In this document: positions 1 through 6,350 of the stretch, one piece after another
Numbering within the stretch: position 1 is the stretch's first letter
Layout of the letters: each line of letters opens with the position of its first letter
Origin: CAYLOC01 sp964385195
GTDB taxonomy: Bacteria > Actinomycetota > Actinomycetes > Propionibacteriales > Nocardioidaceae
Direction: 5' to 3'
DNA length: 32,829 nucleotides
Assembly (NCBI GenBank): GCA_964385195.1
Contig: CAYLOC010000007.1
Span: forward strand, 1-32,829
Notes under the pieces: model-generated
What the model was told of the DNA's origin: nothing
The model's database searches: none
What the model saw: only the letters and a program-made list of their open reading frames with translations
Made by a program: the position numbers and the translations under genes

Positions 1-25
1 GCCGCACGGGCAGTACGGCAGCGGT

Positions 26-31
26 TAGGAT
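26..31 (+). promoter_or_regulatory. Candidate -10 element for the PRC-barrel gene
   Basis: TAGGAT fits the actinobacterial TANNNT -10 pattern and lies 35 nt before the ATG at 67, leaving an untranslated leader of about 29 nt that contains GGAGG at 58-62. No convincing -35 hexamer is visible in the few bases upstream, so this is a weak call. Confidence 0.3.
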
Positions 32-66
32 GACCGTGGAGACTATCGGCACCGAGCGGAGGATGG

Positions 67-423
67 ATGTTCGAAGCGACCAACATCCGTGAGTGGCGCG
101 GTCACGACGTCGTTGACCCCGAGGGTCACAAGATCGGCCAGTTGGAGGCCGTCTACGTCGACACCGTGACCGACCAGGCTGCCTTCGGCACGGTGCAGGT
201 CGGGCTCCCCGGCCGTCGTCGGCTGGTCTTCGCGCCGCTGCAAGGTGCCAGGGTGGGACCGGAGTACCTGCAGGTCGCGTTCGAGAAGAACCTGGTCAAG
301 TCCGCACCCTCGATCACTCCCGACGGCGAGCTCCTCGCGGCCGAGGAGGAGGGGATCTTCGCTCACTACGACCTGCCGTACGAGCCGGGCTCCGGCGGCG
401 AACGCCGCCTGGGACGCCGGTGA
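67..423 (+). CDS. PRC-barrel domain protein
   Basis: A 118-residue protein. Its first 80 or so residues have the PRC-barrel pattern: an N-terminal WRGHDVVDPEGHKIGQLEAV stretch with the typical 'V.D..G.KIG.v..vyvD' spacing, followed by beta-rich segments. In this family the small beta-barrel is used for protein or RNA contacts, as in RimM and photosynthetic H subunits, and many actinobacterial members are uncharacterised. The C-terminal 35 residues are acidic and then Arg/Gly-rich, probably disordered. There is no signal peptide or membrane segment, so it should be cytosolic. The ATG at 67 follows a clear GGAGG at 58-62. A small membrane-protein gene starts 32 nt downstream and may be co-transcribed. 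Role unknown. Confidence 0.8.
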   Translation: MFEATNIREWRGHDVVDPEGHKIGQLEAVYVDTVTDQAAFGTVQVGLPGRRRLVFAPLQGARVGPEYLQVAFEKNLVKSAPSITPDGELLAAEEEGIFAHYDLPYEPGSGGERRLGRR

Positions 424-455
424 TCCCGCCCCATCGACGAGACTGAGAGCCCGCC

Positions 456-623
456 ATGACCCTCTTCCTCCTGCTGCTGATCGCCGCCATCGTGCTGGGT
501 TTCCTCGGCGTGCTGCTCAAGGGACTCCTGTACCTGCTGTTCATCGGCATCGCCGTCTTCATCGTGGCTCTGCTGGTCGGCGGGTTCCGCGTGGGGCGGG
601 GCCGCCGGAAGGTGACCCGCTGA
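456..623 (+). CDS. Small hydrophobic membrane protein, 55 aa
   Basis: An ATG-initiated frame of 55 codons. The protein begins MTLFLLLLIAAIVLGFLGVL, continues through a second hydrophobic stretch (about residues 22-43), and ends in a strongly basic tail (RVGRGRRKVTR). This predicts two tightly packed membrane helices with the C-terminus inside, by the positive-inside rule. A GAGAG-like ribosome site lies just upstream, and the gene follows the PRC-barrel gene by 32 nt in the same direction, suggesting an operon. I do not recognise a named family. Support comes from the unbroken hydrophobic pattern, the basic end and the position. It ends 9 nt before the convergent epimerase stop. Confidence 0.6.
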   Translation: MTLFLLLLIAAIVLGFLGVLLKGLLYLLFIGIAVFIVALLVGGFRVGRGRRKVTR

Positions 624-632
624 CACGCACCT

Positions 633-1541
633 CTAGCCGGTGATCGTGTACGACGCCGAGTGACGGCCCCCGGGCTCCAGCACGACCAGATCGGTGCCGG
701 AGTTGAAGGCGTCCGGAGGGCAGGTCATCGGTTCCACGGCGAGTGCTTCCCGGGCGCGGGCACCGAGCGTGTCACCGGTGAAGAGCTGGAGCCAGCGGTA
801 CGCCGGCCCCGCACGGAGCACGACATGCCGACCCGTTCCCGGCTCGGTGAGCCGGACGGTGCAGGAGCCGTCCTCGTCCCGCTGCAGGTCCGTGACAGGT
901 GTGTCCAAGGCCACCTCGCCCATCGCCCGGGCGGCGCGGAAGTCGTAGTCGGTGCCCGCGACCGGCGCCGTCCGCGTCGGCAGTCCCCGGTGATCGACCT
1001 CCTGGTAGCTGCCGGCCGGCACGGTCAGCTCGCACTCGTCGACACAGCGGCCCACAGTGAGGTAGGGATGCATCCCGTGCCCGTACGGGGCGGGTGAGCC
1101 GCCGTCGTTCGTCGCCGTAACGGTGACGGTGAGACCGTCGTCACCGAGCCGGTAGTCGCACTCCAGCCGCAGCCGGAACGGGTAGCCGGGCTGGGGATGC
1201 AGGACGTGCCCCCAGCGGACGGCGGAGTCGGTCCGTCCCAGCACCGTCCAGGGGGCCCATCGGGTCAGTCCGTGGATGGCATTGCCGGCTGCGACCTCGT
1301 TCACCGGCAGCTGGTGCGTGGACCCGGCGAACTCGTAGCGGCCGTCACGGACGCGGTTCGGCCAGGGCAACAACAGTTGACCTCGTCCCGCATCGCACAT
1401 CCGATCAGGGGGATAGCCCGCGATGAGCGGAACCCCGTCCTTGTGCAGGGTTCGTAATCCCGCCCCGACCTCGACGGTCTCCGCGGTGTACACGCCGTGC
1501 CGGATGAGGATCCGTTGCCCGGAGGGGCCTGTGCTGCTCAT
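633..1541 (-). CDS. Aldose 1-epimerase family protein
   Basis: A 302-residue protein of the galactose mutarotase fold, which interconverts the alpha and beta anomers of aldoses or acts on phosphorylated sugars. Family landmarks are visible in order: an NAIHGLTR segment around residue 88 (substrate-binding His), GHGMHPYL near residue 155 (catalytic His), a YDFR element near 200, and LAVEPMTCPPDAFN near 270, where the Glu matches the catalytic base. There is no signal peptide, so it is cytosolic. The open frame extends about 99 codons further upstream, but that part runs through the preceding kinase gene and is low-complexity; the ATG giving MSSTGPSGQRI is the sensible start. It lies 47 nt after the kinase gene and may share its transcript. 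The exact sugar cannot be told. Confidence 0.85.
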   Translation of the reverse strand: MSSTGPSGQRILIRHGVYTAETVEVGAGLRTLHKDGVPLIAGYPPDRMCDAGRGQLLLPWPNRVRDGRYEFAGSTHQLPVNEVAAGNAIHGLTRWAPWTVLGRTDSAVRWGHVLHPQPGYPFRLRLECDYRLGDDGLTVTVTATNDGGSPAPYGHGMHPYLTVGRCVDECELTVPAGSYQEVDHRGLPTRTAPVAGTDYDFRAARAMGEVALDTPVTDLQRDEDGSCTVRLTEPGTGRHVVLRAGPAYRWLQLFTGDTLGARAREALAVEPMTCPPDAFNSGTDLVVLEPGGRHSASYTITG

Positions 1542-1588
1542 GGTCCGACCCTGGCACAGATCAGCGTCCTCCACCTCAGCACCCCGCG

Positions 1589-2203
1589 TCAGCCGGTGGA
1601 CAGGTGTACGTCGGCGCGTTCCGCGGTGCGGTGGGCGGCAAAGTAGTCCGCCTCCCGCCGCATCCATGCCCGCCAATGCGGGAGCATCGCGGTGCCGTCC
1701 CGGGCTACGCCTCGGCGTACTCGCTCCCGCCGACCCGCCTCCACCCAGACCAGCAGTGTGGTGTACGGCGCGTACCGGACCGCTCCCGAGCCACAGCCTT
1801 CCAACACCAGCACCTCGGGCCGGTCCAGGTCCACCCACTCCGCGAACCGCTCAGCGTGCCAGTCGTAGCGCTGCCACCGCGCACGCCCGTGCCGCGCGAG
1901 GGGAACGAGCACCTGCGCCAGCACCCGCCCCTCGAGATCCGGGTCCAGGCCGTCCCAGCCGTGGTAGAGGTCGTCCATGTGCATCACCGCCACCGTGGTG
2001 TCCCTCGTCGCAAGGTGACGCTCCAGGGCTGCGGCCAGGGTTGTCTTGCCCGAGCCGGCCGGCCCGTCGATGGCGATGACGCGGCCCGCGGGGGACGGGG
2101 GTGGTGGCAGGGTGGCCCGGCGCTGGAGCAGGCGGGTGGCCAGATCGGTCACCGAGTCGTGGTCGTAGCACTCCGGGCTGGTGGCGGTGCCACGGTCAGT
2201 CAA
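1589..2203 (-). CDS. P-loop kinase, uridine-kinase-like
   Basis: A protein of about 204 residues with a Walker A motif GPAGSGKT at residues 47-54 (IAIDGPAGSGKTTLA), the pattern of uridine kinase and related small-molecule kinases. MHMDDLYHGWDGLD near residue 75 resembles the substrate-binding DDFY region of that family, and VLVLEGCGSGA looks like the Walker B strand. It probably phosphorylates a nucleoside or similar small molecule; the substrate is not evident. The longest form begins with TTG at 2203, which lies inside a 19-bp tandem duplication and lacks a clear ribosome site. An in-frame GTG at 2152 is an alternative that leaves the P-loop intact. It follows the membrane-protein gene by 11 nt, and the epimerase gene comes next. 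Confidence 0.75.
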   Translation of the reverse strand: MTDRGTATSPECYDHDSVTDLATRLLQRRATLPPPPSPAGRVIAIDGPAGSGKTTLAAALERHLATRDTTVAVMHMDDLYHGWDGLDPDLEGRVLAQVLVPLARHGRARWQRYDWHAERFAEWVDLDRPEVLVLEGCGSGAVRYAPYTTLLVWVEAGRRERVRRGVARDGTAMLPHWRAWMRREADYFAAHRTAERADVHLSTG

Positions 2204-2233
2204 TGCGGTATCGCTCAGTCAATGCCGTGTCGC
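2196..2233. repeat. 19-bp tandem duplication at a gene junction
   Basis: Two adjacent 19-bp copies, TCAGTCAATGCGGTATCGC (2196-2214) and TCAGTCAATGCCGTGTCGC (2215-2233), match at 17 positions. On the minus strand the second contains the last codons and TGA of the membrane protein. The first, derived from the same sequence, contains the proposed TTG start of the kinase. Confidence 0.85.
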
Positions 2234-2682
2234 TTCAAGATGTCGGCGACGTCACCCAGATCGTCCTCGTCGTCGTCCTGCGGCGGCTGCGCCGACCGAC
2301 GTTTCTGAGTCACCTCCCGCGTCTGCGTGCGCCCGGTGACCGCCGGCTCCGCCGTACCCGTGCTGCGGGCAAGCCGGCGGATGCGCCCCGGAACGATCAG
2401 CAACAAGACACTGACCGCGATCATGATCAGGCCCACCCAGACCGTCGGGTGCAGGACGAAACCACTGATGAAACGCGAAACCGCCAACCCGACCCGCCAC
2501 AGCAGGCCCCACAGGCCGACGAAGTACAGCCCGAGCGGGAGCAGGGACACCCCGAACATGCGCAGCCCGACCCGGGCTCCGCGGGAACGCCAGAGAAAGA
2601 ACGTAGCGATCAGCAGCAGCCCGGTGAGGATCAGCGCATTGGGTAGCCAGACCACCGTGTCGTAGGCGAGGGCTTGTACCAC
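2215..2682 (-). CDS. Membrane protein of unknown function
   Basis: A 155-residue protein starting at GTG (VVQALAYDTVVWLPNALILT). It has about four hydrophobic segments: residues 12-27 (NALILTGLLLIATFFLW), 38-62 (FGVSLLPLGLYFVGLWGLLWRV) and a final long stretch around 75-98 (VWVGLIMIAVSVLLLIVPG). A cytoplasmic tail follows that is basic, then strongly acidic (DDDEDDLGD), and ends in ADILKRHGID. Upstream residues in the open frame would overlap the infC promoter and leader and are not convincing. A small conserved actinobacterial membrane-protein family is likely, but I cannot name it. The kinase gene starts 11 nt downstream in the same direction. Its promoter appears to be divergent from that of infC. 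Confidence 0.7.
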   Translation of the reverse strand: MVQALAYDTVVWLPNALILTGLLLIATFFLWRSRGARVGLRMFGVSLLPLGLYFVGLWGLLWRVGLAVSRFISGFVLHPTVWVGLIMIAVSVLLLIVPGRIRRLARSTGTAEPAVTGRTQTREVTQKRRSAQPPQDDDEDDLGDVADILKRHGID

Positions 2683-2711
2683 GTGCCTAGCGTGACATAC
2701 CGCGCGCCCGG

Positions 2712-2717
2712 ATCCTA
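2712..2717 (-). promoter_or_regulatory. Candidate -10 for the minus-strand membrane/kinase genes
   Basis: On the minus strand this reads TAGGAT, 29 nt before the GTG at 2682. The -35 region is not recognisable. Its position, back to back with the infC promoter, makes functional sense. Confidence 0.3.
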
Positions 2718-2748
2718 ACGATCCGCACGAGTAGCGCGGTGAAGAAAT

Positions 2749-2778
2749 TTCCGCGGGCAGGGGTTCGCCTGCTATCGT
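2749..2778 (+). promoter_or_regulatory. Candidate infC operon promoter
   Basis: TATCGT at 2773-2778 preceded by TG (TGCTATCGT, an extended -10) with a weak TTCCGC 18 nt upstream. It would start transcription near 2785, giving a leader of about 190 nt before infC. Confidence 0.4.
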
Positions 2779-2784
2779 GTGAAT

Positions 2785-2977
2785 GCTGACCAGCCCGCTG
2801 TGTAGGCAGCGGGTTTCCAAGCGGAGGCCACTCCCACCCGCAGCGACTCTTGGTCGTCGGGTCCGGTCTGAGGCCGTTGCAGCGGCCTTGGCTGGCCTCC
2901 GTGCGGACAGCGCGGAGGCCGTTTTTCGTTTCGGGGGAGAATGGTCTCGGGGACATCGTCACATCACAGGAGGACAT
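2785..2977 (+). promoter_or_regulatory. infC leader RNA, terminator/antiterminator architecture
   Basis: The leader before infC has four local hairpins: 2794-2800 with 2807-2813 (CCCGCTG/CAGCGGG); 2836-2847 with 2853-2862; 2871-2876 with 2883-2888 (AGGCCG/CGGCCT); and an intrinsic terminator at 2894-2926. The segment CGGAGGCCA at 2822-2830 is the perfect complement of TGGCCTCCG at 2893-2901, which is the 5' arm of the terminator. That 9-bp helix would enclose the second and third hairpins as a three-way junction and is mutually exclusive with the terminator. Attenuation of infC-rpmI-rplT by a leader RNA is known in Bacillus (the L20 leader). Whether this leader responds to L20, IF3 or something else is not visible here. 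Confidence 0.65.
2894..2926 (+). terminator. Intrinsic terminator inside the infC leader (attenuator)
   Basis: GGCCTCCG (2894-2901) pairs perfectly with CGGAGGCC (2913-2920), extended inward by a U-G, a G-C and a C-G pair to a GGACA loop, and followed by GTTTTT at 2921-2926. This is the only textbook stem plus T-tract terminator seen in the window, and it lies 51 nt upstream of the infC start rather than after a gene. Confidence 0.75.
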
Positions 2978-3583
2978 ATCAGCACAGAACCACGTGTGAA
3001 CGACCGGATCCGGGTCGCGGAGGTCCGGCTCGTGGGGCCGGGTGGTGAGCAGGTCGGCATCGTCCGCGTCGAGGACGCGTTGCGACTGGCACAGGAAGCG
3101 GACCTGGACCTGGTCGAGGTGGCGCCGCAGGCGCGACCACCCGTCTGCAAGCTCATGGACTACGGCAAGTACAAGTACGAGAGCGCGCAGAAGGCTCGCG
3201 AGACCCGCCGCAACCAGTCGAACACGGTCATCAAGGAGATGAAGCTCCGCCCGAAGATCGACTCGCACGACTATGAGACCAAGAAGGGCCACGTCGTACG
3301 GTTCCTCAAGGCAGGCGACAAGGTCAAGATCACGATTATGTTCCGCGGTCGGGAACAGCACCGCCCCGAACTCGGGTTCCGGCTGCTCCAGCGACTCGCG
3401 GAGGACGTCGAGGAGTTGGGGTACGTCGAGTCCCGGCCGAAGCAGGACGGCCGCAACATGACCATGGTGATCGGGCCGCACCGGAAGAAGTCATCGTCGA
3501 AGGCCGAGCGCCAGCGCAAGAGCGACCGTGGCCATCGTTCTGCCGCACACGGCACCCAGCCGTCGGAGAGCCAGACGGCCTGA
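2978..3583 (+). CDS. infC: Translation initiation factor IF-3
   Basis: A 201-residue IF3, which binds the 30S subunit, prevents premature 50S joining and checks start-codon and initiator-tRNA pairing. The N-terminal domain begins ISTEPRVNDRIRV and contains RPPVCKLMDYGKYKYE (about residues 55-70). The helical linker is rich in Lys, Arg and Glu. The C-terminal domain carries KEMKLRPKID, KKGHVVRFLKAGDKVKITIMFRGRE and the QDGRNMTMVIGP end. The start is taken as ATC at 2978, four nt after a perfect AGGAGG (2968-2973). Rare AUU/AUC-type starts are a hallmark of infC and in E. coli allow IF3 to repress its own translation. An in-frame GTG at 2996 would remove conserved residues. The frame is open upstream to 2783, but that stretch is leader RNA. 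Confidence 0.96.
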   Translation: MSTEPRVNDRIRVAEVRLVGPGGEQVGIVRVEDALRLAQEADLDLVEVAPQARPPVCKLMDYGKYKYESAQKARETRRNQSNTVIKEMKLRPKIDSHDYETKKGHVVRFLKAGDKVKITIMFRGREQHRPELGFRLLQRLAEDVEELGYVESRPKQDGRNMTMVIGPHRKKSSSKAERQRKSDRGHRSAAHGTQPSESQTA

Positions 3584-3647
3584 CCCACAGATTTCCCCCA
3601 CCCATGTGACGGCGAGTGCCGCACCGAACGACGAAGGAGACCGCACC

Positions 3648-3857
3648 ATGCCGAAGATGAAGAGCCACTCCGGCACCAAGGACCGTTTCAAGACCACCGG
3701 TTCCGGGAAGTTGCGCCGACTGTCCGCTCGCCGTAAGGCCGGTGCGGCCTTCGCGTCGACGCCGCTGCGAGGCCGCAAGGACCGCCGCAAGCACGCCGGA
3801 ACCAGGGCCGTGTCGACCGCTGACGCGAAACGCGTCCGCCGACTGCTCGGCAAGTAA
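3648..3857 (+). CDS. rpmI: 50S ribosomal protein L35
   Basis: A 69-residue, very basic protein with the full L35 pattern: MPKMKSHSGTKDRFKTTGSG at the N-terminus, then the KLRRLSARRKAG segment and the C-terminal DAKRVRRLLGK. It is slightly longer than the common 64-65 residues. L35 sits on the 50S surface. The start ATG follows AAGGAGA with suitable spacing. It is the middle gene of infC-rpmI-rplT, 64 nt after infC and 35 nt before rplT, and should be controlled by the leader upstream of infC. Confidence 0.97.
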   Translation: MPKMKSHSGTKDRFKTTGSGKLRRLSARRKAGAAFASTPLRGRKDRRKHAGTRAVSTADAKRVRRLLGK

Positions 3858-3892
3858 CCCGCTCTTCCCTACTCGGACAAGGAGACACCGAA

Positions 3893-4264
3893 GTGGCACG
3901 CGTCAAGAGATCCGTGAACGCTGTCAAGAAGCGCCGCCAGACCCTGGAGCGCGCCTCCGGATATCGCGGTCAGCGTTCCCGCCTGTACCGGAAGGCGAAG
4001 GAGCAAGTCACGCACTCGATGGTCTACAGCTATCGGGACCGTCGCGCCCGGAAGGGAGAGTTCCGTCGGCTGTGGATCCAGCGGATCAATGCCGCCGCCC
4101 GTGCCAACGGGATGACCTACAACCGGTTCATCCAGGGTCTGCGTGAGGCCGGCGTCGAGGTCGACCGCAAGCAGCTCGCCGAGCTTGCCGTCAACGACTC
4201 AGCAGCCTTCACCCAGTTGGTCGAGGTCGCACGCTCGGCGGTGCCGGCGGTCCAGGCATCCTAG
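3893..4264 (+). CDS. rplT: 50S ribosomal protein L20
   Basis: A 123-residue L20, a primary 23S rRNA-binding protein needed early in 50S assembly. Family sequence is clear: MARVKRSVNAVKKRRQTLER, then GYRGQRSRLYRKAKEQ, YRDRRARKGEFRRLWIQRIN, and the C-terminal globular part with NRFIQGLREAGVEVDRKQLAELAV. The start is GTG at 3893 after an AAGGAGA site 8 nt upstream. In Bacillus L20 represses its own operon by binding the leader; the leader before infC here is the obvious place to look for the equivalent. A hairpin follows the stop. Confidence 0.97.
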   Translation: MARVKRSVNAVKKRRQTLERASGYRGQRSRLYRKAKEQVTHSMVYSYRDRRARKGEFRRLWIQRINAAARANGMTYNRFIQGLREAGVEVDRKQLAELAVNDSAAFTQLVEVARSAVPAVQAS

Positions 4265-4265
4265 A

Positions 4266-4288
4266 CCGGACACCTCGCCGGTGTTCGG
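4266..4288 (+). terminator. Hairpin after rplT, no T-tract
   Basis: CCGGACACC (4266-4274) pairs with GGTGTTCGG (4280-4288), nine pairs including one G-U, around a TCGCC loop. It starts two nt after the rplT stop. With no following T-run it may be an inefficient terminator or an mRNA-stabilising end. Confidence 0.35.
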
Positions 4289-4294
4289 GGATCA

Positions 4295-5206
4295 ATGACC
4301 AGTCTCGCGCTGCTGACCGAGCGCTCGGGGCGGGTGAAGGCTGCCCGGAAGCTGCGTCGTCGTGCGATGCGGATGTCAGCGCGCAGGTTCCTGCTTGAGG
4401 GGCCGCAAGCGCTGACCGAGGCCCTTGGCATTCCCGGGTGCGTCTTAGAGGTGCTCGCGACGCCGGCCGCCCAGCAGCGGCATCCCGACATCGTCGCGGC
4501 GGCGACGGCAGCAGGAGTGCACTGGTACCCGGCTACCGAGACAGCCGTTCGCAGTCTCGCCGACACCGTGACGCCGCAGGGGCTGATGGCGGTGTGTGGT
4601 TTCGTGGACCAACCGCTGCGGCGGGCCCTGGAAGGCGCTCCGCGGCTGGTAGCCGTGTGCCTCGACGTACGGGACCCGGGCAACGCCGGCACGGTCCTAC
4701 GGTGCGCCGACGCTGCCGGAGCCGATGCCGTGATACTGGCCGGCACCTCCGTCGACCCCTACAACGCCAAGACCGTGCGAGCGAGTGTGGGCTCACTGTT
4801 CCACCTGCCGGTCGTGTTCGGGACGTCGGCGCAGGACACGGTACGGGAGCTGCGTGCGGCCGGGCTCATGCTGGTGGCGGCCGACGCTTCGGGAGCCGAG
4901 CTCCGCAGTCTCGGCAGCACGGCTGATCACGACGAACTGTCGGCGCCGACTGCTTGGATATTCGGTAACGAGGCCCACGGGCTGACCGGATCGGTGCTTG
5001 AGGTGGTCGACCACACGGTGGCGGTCCCCATCTATGGGGATGCGGAGAGTCTCAACCTCGCGTCGGCGGCCGCGGTGTGCATGTACGCATCGGCGTTCGC
5101 GCAACGCTCCGGCACCATCGTGGGGCCGGTAGGCGACGGGTCGACACCGCCGAGCCGACGACCTAGGGTGCCGACTGAAGGGCGACGGGATACGGGTGAT
5201 GGCTGA
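4295..5206 (+). CDS. TrmH/SpoU family rRNA 2'-O-methyltransferase
   Basis: A 303-residue SPOUT-class enzyme that transfers methyl groups from S-adenosylmethionine to a ribose 2'-OH, most likely in 23S rRNA (RlmB/TsnR-like). The N-terminal substrate-binding domain includes ARRFLLEGPQALTEAL (residues 29-44). The three SpoU motifs are present: DVRDPGNAGTVLRCADAAGA, WIFGNEAHGL, and VPIYGDAESLNLASAAAVCMY, which together form the trefoil-knot cofactor site. About 30 residues after motif 3 are Pro/Arg-rich and probably disordered. The gene follows rplT by 30 nt and overlaps the start of the histidine kinase gene. This order is common in actinobacteria. The exact target nucleotide cannot be read from the sequence, so I leave the symbol empty. 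Confidence 0.9.
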   Translation: MTSLALLTERSGRVKAARKLRRRAMRMSARRFLLEGPQALTEALGIPGCVLEVLATPAAQQRHPDIVAAATAAGVHWYPATETAVRSLADTVTPQGLMAVCGFVDQPLRRALEGAPRLVAVCLDVRDPGNAGTVLRCADAAGADAVILAGTSVDPYNAKTVRASVGSLFHLPVVFGTSAQDTVRELRAAGLMLVAADASGAELRSLGSTADHDELSAPTAWIFGNEAHGLTGSVLEVVDHTVAVPIYGDAESLNLASAAAVCMYASAFAQRSGTIVGPVGDGSTPPSRRPRVPTEGRRDTGDG

Positions 5207-6257
5207 GCGTAACGAGAGCCACCTGCTGGAGGCACTGCCCGATGGCGTGGTGGTGGCGGACGGTGAGGGGCTCGTCACGCACGTCAACGACGCCGCCCGC
5301 CGCGTGCTCGGCAACGGGTGCGAGCCAGGGCGCCCTCTCGCCAGCGTCATGTCCCTCCAGGACCTCAACGGCCACGACTGGTATGCCGTCGTCGCTCCCT
5401 ACGACGGGCTGCCGATCCGCCGTACGTTGCTGGAGTCGGCCTGGCAGACCTCGACCGGCACCGAGGTGCTGGTCACTGGCACCCTCCACCGGGAGCGCCC
5501 GGCCGGCCCTGTCGACCGGGTGACGCTGTGCCTCCGCAGCGGACGCTCCAGAGAGCGGGTGGAGCGCGGCCGCTCCGACATGGTGGCCACGGTCGCTCAC
5601 GAGCTGCGCTCCCCGCTGACCGGGGTCAAGGGGTTCACGGCCACCCTGCTGGCGAAGTGGGACAAGCTCACCGACTCCCAGCGGCTGTTGATGCTCAGCA
5701 CCGTCGACGCGGACGCCGACCGGCTCCGTCGCCTCATCGAGGAGCTGCTGGACGCGGCCCGGATCGACTCCGGGCGCCTCACCGTCCGCAAAGAACCGGT
5801 CGACGTCGCCGCCGCCGTCGATCAGCAGGTCGCGGCACTGTCGACGAGCCGGGACCGTGAATTGTCGGTGGAGGTCAGGGGACACCCGGTGGTGTGGGTG
5901 GACAAGGACAAGCTGGCCCAGATCGTCGGGAATCTCGTCGAGAACGCCCTGCGGCACGGCGACGGCAACGTGTCGGTCACGGTAGGAGAGTCCATCGACA
6001 ACGGTGTCGAAGTGGTCGTGGAGGACAACGGCAGCGGAATCCCGCATCGCATCCGTTCCCGCATCTTCAACAAGTTCTGGCGGCACGGCGACCAGGGCGG
6101 TTCAGGCCTCGGCTTGTACGTCGTCGCGGGGCTGGTGGCTGCCCACGAGGGAGAGATCACGGTCGAAGACGCTGACGGCGGGGGAGCCCGGATGCGGGTG
6201 CGGCTCCCCGAGGGGAAGCCGGCCGTCCTCGACGACGAGACGGCCTCCGGCCCGTAG
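5199..6257 (+). CDS. Soluble PAS-containing sensor histidine kinase
   Basis: A 352-residue histidine kinase without membrane segments. The first 110 residues look like a PAS sensor (LLEALPDGVVVADGEGLVTH, then NDAARRVLG). The dimerisation box is VATVAHELRSPLTGVKG with phosphoacceptor His134. The ATPase domain has the N box IVGNLVENALRHG, G1 box EDNGSGIP, F box IFNKFWR and G2 box GGSGLGLYV. It should autophosphorylate and pass phosphate to a response regulator, but none is encoded in the window, so it is an orphan. The ATG at 5199 (or GTG at 5196) overlaps the stop of the upstream methyltransferase, implying co-translation. The PAS ligand is unknown. The position between the rRNA methyltransferase and pheS is, from memory, shared with other actinobacteria. 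Confidence 0.9.
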   Translation: MAERNESHLLEALPDGVVVADGEGLVTHVNDAARRVLGNGCEPGRPLASVMSLQDLNGHDWYAVVAPYDGLPIRRTLLESAWQTSTGTEVLVTGTLHRERPAGPVDRVTLCLRSGRSRERVERGRSDMVATVAHELRSPLTGVKGFTATLLAKWDKLTDSQRLLMLSTVDADADRLRRLIEELLDAARIDSGRLTVRKEPVDVAAAVDQQVAALSTSRDRELSVEVRGHPVVWVDKDKLAQIVGNLVENALRHGDGNVSVTVGESIDNGVEVVVEDNGSGIPHRIRSRIFNKFWRHGDQGGSGLGLYVVAGLVAAHEGEITVEDADGGGARMRVRLPEGKPAVLDDETASGP

Positions 6258-6308
6258 ACCGACGGCCCACACGGCAAAACCCGATCGCCGGTCATCTCCG
6301 GGGTCTCA

Positions 6309-6314
6309 TAGACT
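6309..6314 (+). promoter_or_regulatory. Candidate -10 element upstream of pheS
   Basis: TAGACT, an actinobacterial TANNNT -10, lies 36 nt before the pheS ATG at 6351 and would give a leader of about 29 nt containing an AGAAAGCGAG ribosome-binding region. The -35 region is weak. I saw no T-box or Phe-rich leader peptide in 6258-6350. Confidence 0.35.
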
Positions 6315-6350
6315 CTCCTCGCAGCCACGTAGAAAGCGAGTCGCGTCCCG

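Noticed and set aside
2783..2977. In-frame 65-codon N-terminal extension of IF3 from an ATG at 2783
   Set aside because: It runs through a terminator and paired leader elements, shows no IF3 family sequence, and a perfect ribosome site precedes the ATC at 2978.
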